From: Candidatus Rokuibacteriota bacterium
Lineage (GTDB): Bacteria > Methylomirabilota > Methylomirabilia > Rokubacteriales > CSP1-6
Assembly (NCBI GenBank): GCA_003220535.1
Contig: QHSU01000091.1
Coordinates: 1 to 51,082 of the forward strand
Length of the DNA stretch: 51,082 nucleotides
Direction of reading: 5' to 3'
Shown here one piece after another: positions 7,469-15,685 of the stretch; the stretch's first letter is position 1, and every line of letters starts with the position of its first letter. Both the position numbers and the translations under genes were made by a program. The notes beneath the pieces were generated by a model, which had not been told where the DNA came from, did not search any database, and saw only the letters and a program-made list of their open reading frames with translations.

Positions 7469-8851
7469 TCACGTCGGCCGCGCGGCGAGCGACGTCTTCA
7501 TGAGGGTGTAAACCAGGAGCGACATGCCGAGGTCCATCGAGATCCCGGTGAAGGTCCGCACCCACCAGTAGGGCCGGATCGCGTTGACCGAATGGACCCA
7601 CTCGGTGCCGGCCATCAGCATGAAGCCCTGCTGCAGGCCCTGGGCCGTCAGCACCAGACCCATGGCCGAGATCCCCAGCGTGACCAGCCAGAACCCCCAG
7701 TTCCCGAGCCGGAAGCTCCAGAGCGGGGCGTCGTGCGCCAGCCGGGGCCAGACGTAGACCGTGCCGGCGATCGCCCACACCACGAAGGTGCCGAAGACGG
7801 TGAGATGGGAGTGCGAGATGACGAAGTCGGTGAAGTGCGTGGGCTGCTGCAACGACCGGAGCGCCTCCAGCGAGCCCTGGAAGCAGCCGACCAGGTACAT
7901 GATCGAGCCCACGATGAGGAACTTGGCCGGGAGATTCCGCGAAAACTCCGGCCAGCGGCCGATCATCGTACCGAAGAAGTTCTGTAAGACGGTCCACACC
8001 GGGATGATCAGCATCATGGACGAGATGATGGCGATCGTCTCCGCCCAGTCGGCGATCGGCGAGTAGAGATAGTGGTGAATGCCGACGAACGGATAGAAGA
8101 AGGCGAGCGACCAGAATCCGATCAGCGAGAGCTTGTGGCTGTAGATCGGGTTCTTCACGCTGGCGGGCAGGAAGTAGTAGATGAGCACGTAGCCCGCCGG
8201 CGTGATCCAGAGCCCGACGACGTAGTGGATGAACAGCCCGTGCCACGCCGCGTTGTTGATGCCCGGAATGTGGTAGGGGCCGAGCATGAGGAGAACGAGG
8301 TTCACGTCGGTCCAGATGAACGCCGCGATCAGGTACCAGAGCGACACGTAGAGCGGCCGCTCCCGGCGCTGCTTGATCGTCATCAGGAACTGGGCGGTGA
8401 GCAGCAGGAGGGCGAGGAACGTCACGACGACGTTGAGCAGCGGGAACTCGCCCGCCTCCCAGCCCCGGTTCCAGCCGAGCGCCAGCAGCACCACCGCCGC
8501 GGCCAGGTTCAGGTTCCACACCCACAAGAGGCCGTAGCTCCAGCGCTCTCCCCAGAGGCGCACACCGGTCAGGCGAGGGACGACGTAGTGGCAGAGCCCG
8601 ATGAAGAGCGTCGAGAAGGCGCCCCAGATCACACCGTTCACGTGAATGGGCCGCATCCGCCCGAACGTGAGCCACGCTGTGTCGCCGAGGAATCCGGGAT
8701 AGTTGAACTTGGTCGAGATCAAGACGCCGATGGTGGGGAAGAAGAGCAGCCAGGCGAGCCCACAGGCCAGCCACTGTCGGATCAGGTCGGCGTCGATCAG
8801 CTCGTCATTCCGCGACGAGGCTTCCCGCAGCGCGGCTTCGGTGACAGTCAT
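7469..8851 (-). CDS. ccoN: Cbb3-type cytochrome c oxidase catalytic subunit CcoN
   Basis: A 460-residue polytopic protein; an upstream in-frame extension only shadows the SoxYZ gene, so ATG 8851 (MTVTEAALREASSRNDELID) was chosen. Heme-copper landmarks: MRPIHVNGVIWGAF (low-spin heme His), LFIHYVVGLWITPAG (CuB His), FFYPFVGIHHYLYSP (the HH pair of CuB and the upstream Tyr expected for the cbb3 cross-linked tyrosine) and ISHSHLTVFGTFVVW (heme ligands). The Glu that marks NO reductase NorB near the CuB His is absent, which favours an O2 reductase. It reduces O2 with high affinity at the inner membrane. It lies between SoxYZ (35 nt upstream) and the tri-heme CcoO. Confidence 0.92.
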   Translation of the reverse strand: MTVTEAALREASSRNDELIDADLIRQWLACGLAWLLFFPTIGVLISTKFNYPGFLGDTAWLTFGRMRPIHVNGVIWGAFSTLFIGLCHYVVPRLTGVRLWGERWSYGLLWVWNLNLAAAVVLLALGWNRGWEAGEFPLLNVVVTFLALLLLTAQFLMTIKQRRERPLYVSLWYLIAAFIWTDVNLVLLMLGPYHIPGINNAAWHGLFIHYVVGLWITPAGYVLIYYFLPASVKNPIYSHKLSLIGFWSLAFFYPFVGIHHYLYSPIADWAETIAIISSMMLIIPVWTVLQNFFGTMIGRWPEFSRNLPAKFLIVGSIMYLVGCFQGSLEALRSLQQPTHFTDFVISHSHLTVFGTFVVWAIAGTVYVWPRLAHDAPLWSFRLGNWGFWLVTLGISAMGLVLTAQGLQQGFMLMAGTEWVHSVNAIRPYWWVRTFTGISMDLGMSLLVYTLMKTSLAARPT

Positions 8852-8886
8852 GCAGGTCCCAGAGCGAGGATAGCGCGTTCGCCCGG

Positions 8887-9714
8887 TTAACCGAACCGAA
8901 TGGGATGCGAGGCGTCCAGCTCCGCACCGCGGCTGTTCCGGAACACGACGCGCACCAGCCCCTCGTCCCGCGGCCGAAGTCGGAAGGTGATCAGCGGATC
9001 GTCGGCGAGGGCGGGCGTGAGGACGAAGCGGCTCACCCGTGCGCTCCCGTAGAACACGTCCAGCCCGGTGAGGTAGAACGGCTCGGTCTCGGGTACCCAC
9101 TGGTCGCCGCGCCGCGCAAGGCCGGTCCGCACGGGGTGCTTGAGCTTGACCTTGACCTGGACGTCGATGATTTGCCCGGGCTCGATGGGTTGGCCGCGCA
9201 CGAGCTGCGGGAGGCGGATCGCGGGTGGCCTGATCTCGCCTTCTCTGCGATCGGACGCGGGCAGGGGACCGGCGCAGCCGCCACCGCCCGCGGCCACGCG
9301 GATCTCCCGGGTGGTCGACCACCGTTGTCCGCGACTGCACTCAGCCCCGACCCGCACGGTCGAGCGTCCGTCGTCGAGGCGCACCTGGAAGGCGAGGTAG
9401 ACGTGGCCGTTGGTCGGTGTGAAATGGAACTCGCCCTTGGACGGGATTGGGTCGCGGTCGTTCACCACACGCAATGACGCGAGGTGGTGGTCCGGCTCCA
9501 TCGGGTGGGTCATCTCGACGACGACCGGGACTTTCGCGCCGTTCTCGGTGAGTCGCGGGAGCCCGAGCACCGGCGGATCGCGCCCGTCGTCGGGAGAGCC
9601 CGACGGGGGCGCCGCTGATGCACCGAAGCTCCGAACCCCGAGCAGCGTCAGTCCCGCGACGACGCCACCACCCAGGAAGACTCTCCGTCGTACGCGACTC
9701 GATGGCGCGGTCAC
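8887..9714 (-). CDS. soxYZ: SoxYZ fusion, sulfur-compound carrier protein
   Basis: A 275-residue protein, GTG start at 9714. A twin-arginine leader is visible (RRRVFLGGGVVAGLTLLG). Residues about 50-150 are SoxY-like (VPVVVEMTHPMEPDHHLASL) and end with GGGGCAGP, Cys147 being the residue that carries the sulfur substrate in SoxY. Residues about 160-275 are SoxZ-like (GQIIDVQVKVKLKHPVRTGL, then PETEPFYLTGLDVFYG). In separate SoxY the GGCGG arm is at the free C-terminus; here it sits in the inter-domain linker. The Sox complex oxidises thiosulfate in the periplasm. A related SoxYZ-like carrier also accompanies quinoprotein dehydrogenases, so thiosulfate use is not proven. Other sox genes are missing except a possible fragment just upstream. 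Confidence 0.85.
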   Translation of the reverse strand: MTAPSSRVRRRVFLGGGVVAGLTLLGVRSFGASAAPPSGSPDDGRDPPVLGLPRLTENGAKVPVVVEMTHPMEPDHHLASLRVVNDRDPIPSKGEFHFTPTNGHVYLAFQVRLDDGRSTVRVGAECSRGQRWSTTREIRVAAGGGGCAGPLPASDRREGEIRPPAIRLPQLVRGQPIEPGQIIDVQVKVKLKHPVRTGLARRGDQWVPETEPFYLTGLDVFYGSARVSRFVLTPALADDPLITFRLRPRDEGLVRVVFRNSRGAELDASHPIRFG

Positions 9715-9746
9715 CGAAGGCTCCAGCGGTGCTCGGACGCTCGAGC

Positions 9747-9854
9747 TCAGTGCCGGCCGGCGTCGAGCCGGGATCCGCGGTTGGACCAGTAGATGTAGGC
9801 CTCGAGCGCCTTCATGGTGTCGGAGTCCTCCGCGATTTGCCGGATTGGCGTCCG
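9747..9854 (-). pseudogene. Possible SoxA-like cytochrome C-terminal remnant
   Basis: A 35-residue stretch ending in TGA at 9747 reads RTPIRQIAEDSDTMKALEAY followed by a YWSNRG segment. This resembles the C-terminal end of SoxA-type cytochromes, which finish with a 'LE.Y..W..RG' helix, and SoxA commonly precedes SoxYZ. Upstream of about 9860 the frame dissolves into sequence of the divergent ABC permease, and no heme motif is present. An ATG at 9815 would give only 22 residues. I read it as the 3' end of a deleted gene; the identification rests on a short match. Confidence 0.4.
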
Positions 9855-9874
9855 CTCGCTCCCTCCGCTAGAAT
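9845..9874 (+). promoter_or_regulatory. Candidate sigma-70-like promoter for the ABC permease gene
   Basis: TTGGCG (9845-9850) and TAGAAT (9869-9874) are separated by 18 nt. The -10 box matches 5 of 6 consensus positions. The ABC permease start at 9912 lies 37 nt downstream, a suitable distance. It is the only convincing hexamer pair in this divergent gap. Confidence 0.35.
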
Positions 9875-9911
9875 CGCCGCCAGCTTCCCGGGTCAAGAGG
9901 GCACGGACTCC

Positions 9912-11642
9912 ATGTCGACGCCGCTCCCGACGATCCCTGCCGCGCCGCGGCTCGTGCGGGCGGAGCACGTCGTCATGGCGACCACGGTCCTGGCCCTGGT
10001 GGTGCTGGTTGTGCTCCCGCTGGCCTTCCTGGTCGCCGGCAGCGTGACCGCCGACGGTGGTCTCACCCTGGCTCACTTCCGCGACGCTCTGTCGAGCCGG
10101 CTCTACGTGCAGGCGCTCCGGAACTCATTGATTCTCGGAATCTCGACGGCGGCGCTGAGCGTCGCCATCGGCCTGCCGCTCGCCTGGGCGGTGAGCCGGA
10201 CGAACGTGCCCGCCAAGCAGTTCATCCACCTGACCGCGGTGGTCTCCTACCTGACGCCGCCGTTCCTGACGGCAATCGCCTTCGTGAACCTCTTCAGCCC
10301 CAGGGCCGGCCTGGTCAATCGCTTTGTCCGGGACGTGCTCGGGATGCCCGGGCTCACGTTCGATGTCTTCTCGATGGCGGGCCTGATCCTCGTCACCGTG
10401 CCCCACACGTTCCCGTTCGTCTATCTCCTGGCGGCGAGCGCGCTGGAGTCGGTGGACGCGTCCATGGAGGAGTCGGCACAGATCCTCGGCGCCAGTCGCT
10501 GGCGCACGGCTGCCGCGGTCACCGGTCCGCTGGTCGCGCCAGCCGTCCTGTCAGGCGCGCTGGTGGCCTTCGTGAACGCGATCGCCCTTTTCGGCTCGCA
10601 GGCGATCGTCGGCCTGCCCGGCCGTGTCTTCACGCTGCCCACGCGCATTTATGCGCTGTTCGACTATCCGCCCCAGTACGGGTTGGCCTCGGCGCTGTCG
10701 ATGATCTTCGTCGCCATCACGGTCGTCGCGCTCTATTTTCAGCGGCGGTACCTGGCCCGGCGCTCGTACGTCACGCTCGGCGGCAAGGGGAGCCGCCCGC
10801 AGCTCGTCGACCTCGGACCGGCCCGCTGGGGCGTGCTCGCGTTCTGCGTCGCGGTCTTCGCGGTGGCGGTGGCGGCCCCGTACCTGACCTTGCTGGCCGT
10901 GTCGATTTCCAGATCGTGGGGGCTTCAGTTCTGGCAGAACCTCACGCTCCAGCACTATCGATTCGTGCTGCTCGAATACGATGTTACCCGACGCGCCATC
11001 TGGAACAGCTTGATCCTAGCGAGCTCGACCGCGACGCTCGCCGTGCTCATTGGAAGCTTCGTCGGCTGGCTCGATCTGCGGACCGCGCTCCGCGGACGGA
11101 AGCTCCTCGACTACGCCTCGTTGATCCCGCTGGGCCTGCCGGGGATCGTGGTCGCGGTCGCCCTGATCCAGTTCTGGCTCCGGGTCCCGCTGCCGATCTA
11201 CGGAACCCTTCTGATCATCCTGCTCGCGTACACCGGGCGCTTCATCCCGCTGGGGGTGCGCTCGGCCAACGCGGCCTTCCGCCAGATCGATCCGTCGCTG
11301 GAGGAGACGGCGCGCGTCACCGGGGCGAGCTGGCTCCGCACGTTCCGAAGCGTCACGCTCCCGCTGGCGCGCCCTGGCCTCTTCGCCGGCTGGCTCCTCG
11401 TCTTCGTCCCGGCGCTCCAGGAGCTCTCCGCCTCGGTCCTTCTCTTCAGCTCGGGATCGATCACCCTGGCCGTCGCCGTTTACAACCTTTACGAGACCGG
11501 CGCGCTGGGGCCAGTCGCGGCGCTCGCGATCGTGACGATGCTGATCATCACCACAGCGATCGCTCTCGCCACCCGGCTGGGTCGGGGCCGGGCCGGTGGC
11601 GAGGCGATCTCGCGCGCCGAGCCCGCTGCGGTGACCCAGTGA
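9912..11642 (+). CDS. ABC transporter permease, Fe3+/thiamine type, two fused permease units
   Basis: A 576-residue protein with about 12 membrane helices and two copies of the binding-protein-dependent permease domain. The EAA loops are visible as MEESAQILGASRWRTAAAVT and LEETARVTGASWLRTFRSVT, the cytoplasmic contact sites for the ATPase. The duplicated layout is that of FbpB/ThiP/AfuB permeases, which import ferric iron, thiamine, or small organic ligands. The start at 9912 (MSTPLPTIPAAPRLVRAEHV) follows AAGAGGG; the upstream extension is non-coding and overlaps the promoter. It overlaps a NUDIX gene (GTGA) and is followed by its ATPase. A matching type of solute-binding protein is encoded at 21.1 kb. 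Substrate unknown. Confidence 0.85.
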   Translation: MSTPLPTIPAAPRLVRAEHVVMATTVLALVVLVVLPLAFLVAGSVTADGGLTLAHFRDALSSRLYVQALRNSLILGISTAALSVAIGLPLAWAVSRTNVPAKQFIHLTAVVSYLTPPFLTAIAFVNLFSPRAGLVNRFVRDVLGMPGLTFDVFSMAGLILVTVPHTFPFVYLLAASALESVDASMEESAQILGASRWRTAAAVTGPLVAPAVLSGALVAFVNAIALFGSQAIVGLPGRVFTLPTRIYALFDYPPQYGLASALSMIFVAITVVALYFQRRYLARRSYVTLGGKGSRPQLVDLGPARWGVLAFCVAVFAVAVAAPYLTLLAVSISRSWGLQFWQNLTLQHYRFVLLEYDVTRRAIWNSLILASSTATLAVLIGSFVGWLDLRTALRGRKLLDYASLIPLGLPGIVVAVALIQFWLRVPLPIYGTLLIILLAYTGRFIPLGVRSANAAFRQIDPSLEETARVTGASWLRTFRSVTLPLARPGLFAGWLLVFVPALQELSASVLLFSSGSITLAVAVYNLYETGALGPVAALAIVTMLIITTAIALATRLGRGRAGGEAISRAEPAAVTQ

Positions 11643-12073
11643 CGGCGGCGGGCGACTCGTCCGGCTGGAGTGCCGGGGAGCCGCCGCTCGACTGCGTCGT
11701 GTTCATGCTCGTGCGGGACGGCCACGTCCTGGCGGAGAAGAGGAAGACGACCAGACGGCTCGCTCCGGGAGCCATCGCCTTGCCCGGCGGCCACGTCGAG
11801 GCCGGTGAGCGTCTCGAGGACGCGCTGCGGCGTGAGCTCGACGAGGAGCTGGGGGTCGTCGCCGAGCGCGTCGCGTACGTCTGCACGCTCCTCCATCGAG
11901 CGCAGGAGTTCCGGAAGCTGCACTACTTCGCGGTAGAGGGCTGGCGGGGCGAGATCCTGAACCAGGAGGCCGAGGCTCTGCTGTGGGTTCCCCTCGATGA
12001 GCCCACGGCTCTCGAGATCGACGTCGATCGAACGGCGGTCGGCGAATACATCCGTCTCGCCGGGAGTGGCTGA
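11639..12073 (+). CDS. NUDIX hydrolase
   Basis: A 144-residue protein with GTG start at 11639 overlapping the permease stop (GTGA). The complete Nudix box is present from about residue 48: GHVEAGERLEDALRRELDEE followed by LGV, fitting G-x5-E-x7-R-E-U-x-E-E-x-G-U. The preceding strand reads CVVFMLVRDGHVLAEKRKTT. Nudix enzymes hydrolyse nucleoside diphosphate derivatives; MutT-like cleaning or ADP-ribose type activity cannot be told apart from sequence alone. Its place between permease and ATPase genes is unusual, and the start-stop overlaps imply co-translation with the transporter. Confidence 0.88.
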   Translation: MTAAGDSSGWSAGEPPLDCVVFMLVRDGHVLAEKRKTTRRLAPGAIALPGGHVEAGERLEDALRRELDEELGVVAERVAYVCTLLHRAQEFRKLHYFAVEGWRGEILNQEAEALLWVPLDEPTALEIDVDRTAVGEYIRLAGSG

Positions 12074-12074
12074 C

Positions 12075-13157
12075 GTGGCCGGGATCCAGATCGAGCGGGT
12101 GACGAAACGCTTCGGCGCCGTGACCGCGGTCGCCGACCTGAGCCTCGAGATCCGCGACCGCGAATTCGTCACGCTGCTGGGTCCGAGCGGCTGCGGCAAG
12201 ACGACGCTCCTGCGTCTGATCGCGGGCTTCATGGCGCCGGACGAAGGTGCGATCCGCGTGGGGTCGGCGACCCTCTCCACGCCGGCCGGCGTGGTACCGC
12301 CCGAGCGGCGCGGCATGGGGATGGTGTTCCAGAATTACGCCGTCTGGCCGCACAAGACGGTTTACCAGAACGTCGCGTTCGGCCTCGAGGTCCGCCGCGT
12401 CAACCGGGCGGAGACGCAGGCGCGGGTGGCGCGAGTTCTCGAGCTGGTCAATCTTGCGGGGCTCGAGGAGCGTTACCCGAGCGAGCTGAGTGGCGGGCAG
12501 CAGCAGCGAGTCGCCTTGGCCCGGAGTCTCGTGGTCGAGCCGGGCATACTGCTTCTCGACGAACCACTCTCGAACCTCGACGCGAAGCTTCGCGAGCGCA
12601 TGCGCTGGGAGCTCAAGGAGCTCCAGCGTCGCACGGGGATCACGTTCGTCTACGTCACCCACGATCAGTCGGAGGCGATGGCGCTCTCCGACCGGATCGC
12701 CGTGATACACGGGGGCGAGATGATGCAGCTCGGCGCGCCGCGTATGGTTTACACGCAGCCGGCGAACAGGATCGTCGCCGACTTCATGGGTCTGGTGAAT
12801 CTGGTCCGCGGGCGGGTGGTGCGTGCCGGCGGTGACGACAGCGTCGTCGCGGTCGGCGACGAGCATCCGATCGGAGCGGTGCTGCCGCCCGGCGCGGTCT
12901 CCGGGCAGGCGGTGCTGGTGGCGATCCGTCCGGAGAGCCTTCGCTTGACCTCGCCGGCGTCGGCGGCCGAGGCGTTGGGGACGGTGCCCGGCAAGGTGGC
13001 GGATGTGACCTTCCTCGGCAACATCATCGATTGCCACGTGACGCTCGACGATGGAACGCGCGTCCGCGTCCAGGTCGACGCTGGCCAGACGCTCGAGGTG
13101 GGACAGCGAGTGGGTGTCCGTTTCGATAGCCGGTCCAGCAGCGTCTTCAGCTCCTGA
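12075..13157 (+). CDS. ABC transporter ATP-binding protein, Fe3+/polyamine type
   Basis: A 360-residue ATPase. GTG at 12075 is preferred over GTG 12066 because GGGAG lies 8 nt upstream; it begins just after the NUDIX stop. Visible motifs: Walker A GPSGCGKTT, Q-loop VFQNYAVWPHKT, signature LSGGQQQR, Walker B ILLLDEPLSNLD, H-loop YVTHDQSEAM. The C-terminal 120 residues form a TOBE regulatory domain. Together with the dual permease it makes an FbpC/PotA-type importer. The substrate is not evident, and no binding protein is adjacent. Confidence 0.88.
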   Translation: MAGIQIERVTKRFGAVTAVADLSLEIRDREFVTLLGPSGCGKTTLLRLIAGFMAPDEGAIRVGSATLSTPAGVVPPERRGMGMVFQNYAVWPHKTVYQNVAFGLEVRRVNRAETQARVARVLELVNLAGLEERYPSELSGGQQQRVALARSLVVEPGILLLDEPLSNLDAKLRERMRWELKELQRRTGITFVYVTHDQSEAMALSDRIAVIHGGEMMQLGAPRMVYTQPANRIVADFMGLVNLVRGRVVRAGGDDSVVAVGDEHPIGAVLPPGAVSGQAVLVAIRPESLRLTSPASAAEALGTVPGKVADVTFLGNIIDCHVTLDDGTRVRVQVDAGQTLEVGQRVGVRFDSRSSSVFSS

Positions 13158-13250
13158 GGGAAGCCCGAGCTCCCATTTGTGGCAGAATCCAGCTGGTAGT
13201 GCGCGCCGGCAGGCCGTCGCGGGGCCGCAGTGCGAGTCGCAGGGCCGCCC

Positions 13251-13313
13251 GGGGGCTGGGGCCCCCAGGCCCGAGGCGAGCTATCCAGAGGCCCCGCCGG
13301 CCGAGGCGAGCTT
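13251..13313 (+). repeat. Intergenic hairpin and short direct repeat
   Basis: The gap between the ATPase and cupin genes holds a 6-bp hairpin (GGGGGC at 13251-13256, loop TGGG, GCCCCC at 13261-13266). After it come two copies of CGAGGCGAGCT, at 13272-13282 and 13302-13312, with GGCCCC-rich spacers. The hairpin could terminate the ABC operon or be a decayed palindromic repeat. No T-run follows. Confidence 0.4.
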
Positions 13314-13329
13314 ATAAGTGGAGGAGGCT

Positions 13330-14307
13330 ATGGCGGTTCAGACGACGCGGACAATCGAGGAGATGGAGAAGTACTGCGCGCGGTTGAGAGCGGCGGGGCT
13401 CGACGCTCCGTGGTCGCGGCCGGGGCCCCTCATCCCGCCAAAGCCCACCGCGACCCAGCCTCGCCACTGGCGCTGGCGCGACATCGAGCCTCTGCTTCGT
13501 GAGAGCAGCGAGTTCCTCAGCCCTCATCGTGGTGCCGAGCGTCGGGTGCTCCGCCTGCACAATCCCGGCGTTCCGGAGCGAACCGTCGCCCACAGTCTCG
13601 TTCTGGCGATCCAGTACCTGCTGCCCGGCGAGGTAGCGCCCGCGCACCGCCACTCGCCCACCGCGATCAGGTTCATGCTTCACGGGGAAGGCGCCTTCAC
13701 GACGGTCGATGGCCAGAAGTGCGCCATGCAGCCCGGCGACCTCGTGCTCACGCCGGGGATGGCCTGGCACGACCACGGCAACGAAGGGGGCGCGCCCGTC
13801 TACTGGATGGACATCCTCGACTGGCAGATCGTGCGCTTCCTGGAGAACCTGACGTTCGAGCCGTATCCGGACGATCAGCAATCAGCGCTCCGGAGCCCTG
13901 GCCGCGACATCTATTTCCCCTGGAGCGACGCCTATGCGGCCCTGCTGAAACGCGCCGAGCAGGAGCCCGATCCCTTCGACGACATCCTGCTCGAGTACGT
14001 CGATCCGGCGAGTGGCTCCTCGCTCCGCCCCACCGTCGCCTGCTACCTGCAGCTCCTCCGTCCGGGTGTGCGGACCCGTGCCCACCGCGAGACGAGTTGC
14101 GCCGTCTATCGCGTCGTGCGGGGGCGGGGCGTGACGACCGTCGACGACCAGACCTTCGAGTGGGAGCCGGGCGACTTCTTCGTGATTCCGCCGCGAGCTC
14201 GGCACGCCCACGCCAACGTCGGCACCGAGCCGGCCGTGCTCTTCACGGCGCAGGACGTCCCGCTGCTCAAGCTGCTGCGTCTCTATCGTATGGAGTCGGC
14301 TGACTGA
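13330..14307 (+). CDS. Bicupin protein, gentisate 1,2-dioxygenase-like
   Basis: A 325-residue protein; ATG 13330 lies behind a strong GGAGGAGG. Two cupin barrels are visible. The first (about residues 85-160) has LLPGEVAPAHRHSPTAIRFM and GDLVLTPGMAWHDHGNEG, giving the HxH and distant His expected for Fe(II). The second (about 245-315) has LLRPGVRTRAHRETSCAVYR and GDFFVIPPRARHAHANVG. This layout and length match gentisate/salicylate/1-hydroxy-2-naphthoate ring-cleaving dioxygenases. It heads a plus-strand group with an amidohydrolase and a decarboxylase-like protein, fitting breakdown of a hydroxylated aromatic acid. The true substrate cannot be read from sequence. Confidence 0.85.
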   Translation: MAVQTTRTIEEMEKYCARLRAAGLDAPWSRPGPLIPPKPTATQPRHWRWRDIEPLLRESSEFLSPHRGAERRVLRLHNPGVPERTVAHSLVLAIQYLLPGEVAPAHRHSPTAIRFMLHGEGAFTTVDGQKCAMQPGDLVLTPGMAWHDHGNEGGAPVYWMDILDWQIVRFLENLTFEPYPDDQQSALRSPGRDIYFPWSDAYAALLKRAEQEPDPFDDILLEYVDPASGSSLRPTVACYLQLLRPGVRTRAHRETSCAVYRVVRGRGVTTVDDQTFEWEPGDFFVIPPRARHAHANVGTEPAVLFTAQDVPLLKLLRLYRMESAD

Positions 14308-14453
14308 CCTGGTAGGCACAGCCTGAGTTTCCAGTCGGTCAGCGAAGGAACTCCTTGAGTCGCGAACGCGGCCCACTCAGTGGCCCGGTCGTGCTAAGGT
14401 TCTCGCCCGGAACGTGTGAGACGGTGTCGACGGACACCGGAGGAGGACCCCTC

Positions 14454-15680
14454 ATGGCACGCGCAGACTACCGGATCTTCGACGCCGATACCCACATCAT
14501 CGAGGCCGCGGAACCGATCGAGGCCTATCTGTCGGTCGCCGACAAGGCCAGGCTGGCGGCCCTCGGACCGCTCATCGGGCGCGCCCCGGGCAAGGCCGGG
14601 GTGTCCCGGTACAGGGTCGGCAAGCGTCCAGAGCTCAACCGTCTGCTCGGTTCTCGCGATCGGGTTCCTCCGGCCGACGCGATCACCCGCGGTCTGAAGG
14701 ACGGCGGCACGCCCTGGGATGTTCGCTGGCAGGGGCCGCCCTTTCCCGACGATCGCGTCAACTTCGACTCGCACGCCCGGGTGAAGGACATGGACATCGA
14801 GGGTGTCGACGTGAACATGGTCCTGCCGTCGGGCGGGCTGGCGGCATTCAGCGGCCTGGATGACGTCGGGATCGAGATGATGATGTACCAGGCGTATCAC
14901 CGCTTCCTCAAGGACTACTGCGCGCCCTATCCGGACCGGCTCACGAGCGTGCTCCACGTCTCGGTCCGCGATGTTGCGGCGTCCGTCGCCGAGATCCGGC
15001 GCTGCGGCAAGGAGACGTGGCCGGTCGGCGTTTTCCCGGTCTGCCCGCCCGGGATGACGCTCGACGACCCTGACTGGGAGCCGATCTGGGCGGCGGCTCA
15101 AGAGCACGACCTGACCGTGGTGATCCATTCCTTCACCATGTCGATTCCGTACCCCCCGGGCATGTGGGACAACTGGGACAACATGTTCCTGGTCCGTTCC
15201 GCCAGCCACGTGTGGAACGCGCAGCGCAACATGGCAGCGCTCATCGGCTCGGGCGTGCTGGACCGCTACCCGGACCTGCGCCTGACCTCGCTCGAGTGCG
15301 GGCACGGGTGGCTCGCGTTCTGGGCCTCGCGCCTGGACGAGCAAGCGGAGATGAGCCAGCACGCGCTGCCCCGGCTCAAGCGGAAGCCGAGCGAGTACAT
15401 CCGCGGGCCACAGTACTTCCAGAGCATCCAGCTTCACGAGGGCGAGCTGTCGTTGCGCCAGGCCATCGAGGCCATCGGCGAGGACACACTGATGTTCGCC
15501 ACGGACTACCCGCACTCGGAGAGCTGGTTCCCCAAGTCAGTGGACGCCGTGCTCAAGTGGACGTCGATTCCCGAGGGCGCCCGGCGCAAGCTCTTGTGGG
15601 AGAACGCCGTGCGCTGCTACCGGCGCTACATCGGCAAGAAGTCGGCGGTCGTCGAGGCCGTGCCCGCCACGTCACGGTAA
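14454..15680 (+). CDS. Amidohydrolase-2 family metal-dependent hydrolase or decarboxylase
   Basis: A 408-residue TIM-barrel protein; ATG 14454 follows GGAGGAGG by 7 nt. It opens with IFDADTHIIE, the D-x-H metal site typical of the ACMSD/gamma-resorcylate decarboxylase branch. Later landmarks are VVIHSFT (metal His), LTSLECGHGWLAFWASRLDE and LMFATDYPHSESWFPKS (the catalytic Asp in the TDYPH motif). Members hydrolyse or non-oxidatively decarboxylate aromatic and related acids. With the neighbouring cupin dioxygenase and decarboxylase-like gene (5 nt downstream), an aromatic-acid pathway is likely. Confidence 0.83.
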   Translation: MARADYRIFDADTHIIEAAEPIEAYLSVADKARLAALGPLIGRAPGKAGVSRYRVGKRPELNRLLGSRDRVPPADAITRGLKDGGTPWDVRWQGPPFPDDRVNFDSHARVKDMDIEGVDVNMVLPSGGLAAFSGLDDVGIEMMMYQAYHRFLKDYCAPYPDRLTSVLHVSVRDVAASVAEIRRCGKETWPVGVFPVCPPGMTLDDPDWEPIWAAAQEHDLTVVIHSFTMSIPYPPGMWDNWDNMFLVRSASHVWNAQRNMAALIGSGVLDRYPDLRLTSLECGHGWLAFWASRLDEQAEMSQHALPRLKRKPSEYIRGPQYFQSIQLHEGELSLRQAIEAIGEDTLMFATDYPHSESWFPKSVDAVLKWTSIPEGARRKLLWENAVRCYRRYIGKKSAVVEAVPATSR

Positions 15681-15685
15681 CGAGC

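Noticed and set aside
13158..13329. Short plus-strand frames in the gap before the cupin gene
   Set aside because: They cross the hairpin and direct repeats, have no ribosome site, and the strong ribosome site belongs to the cupin start at 13330.
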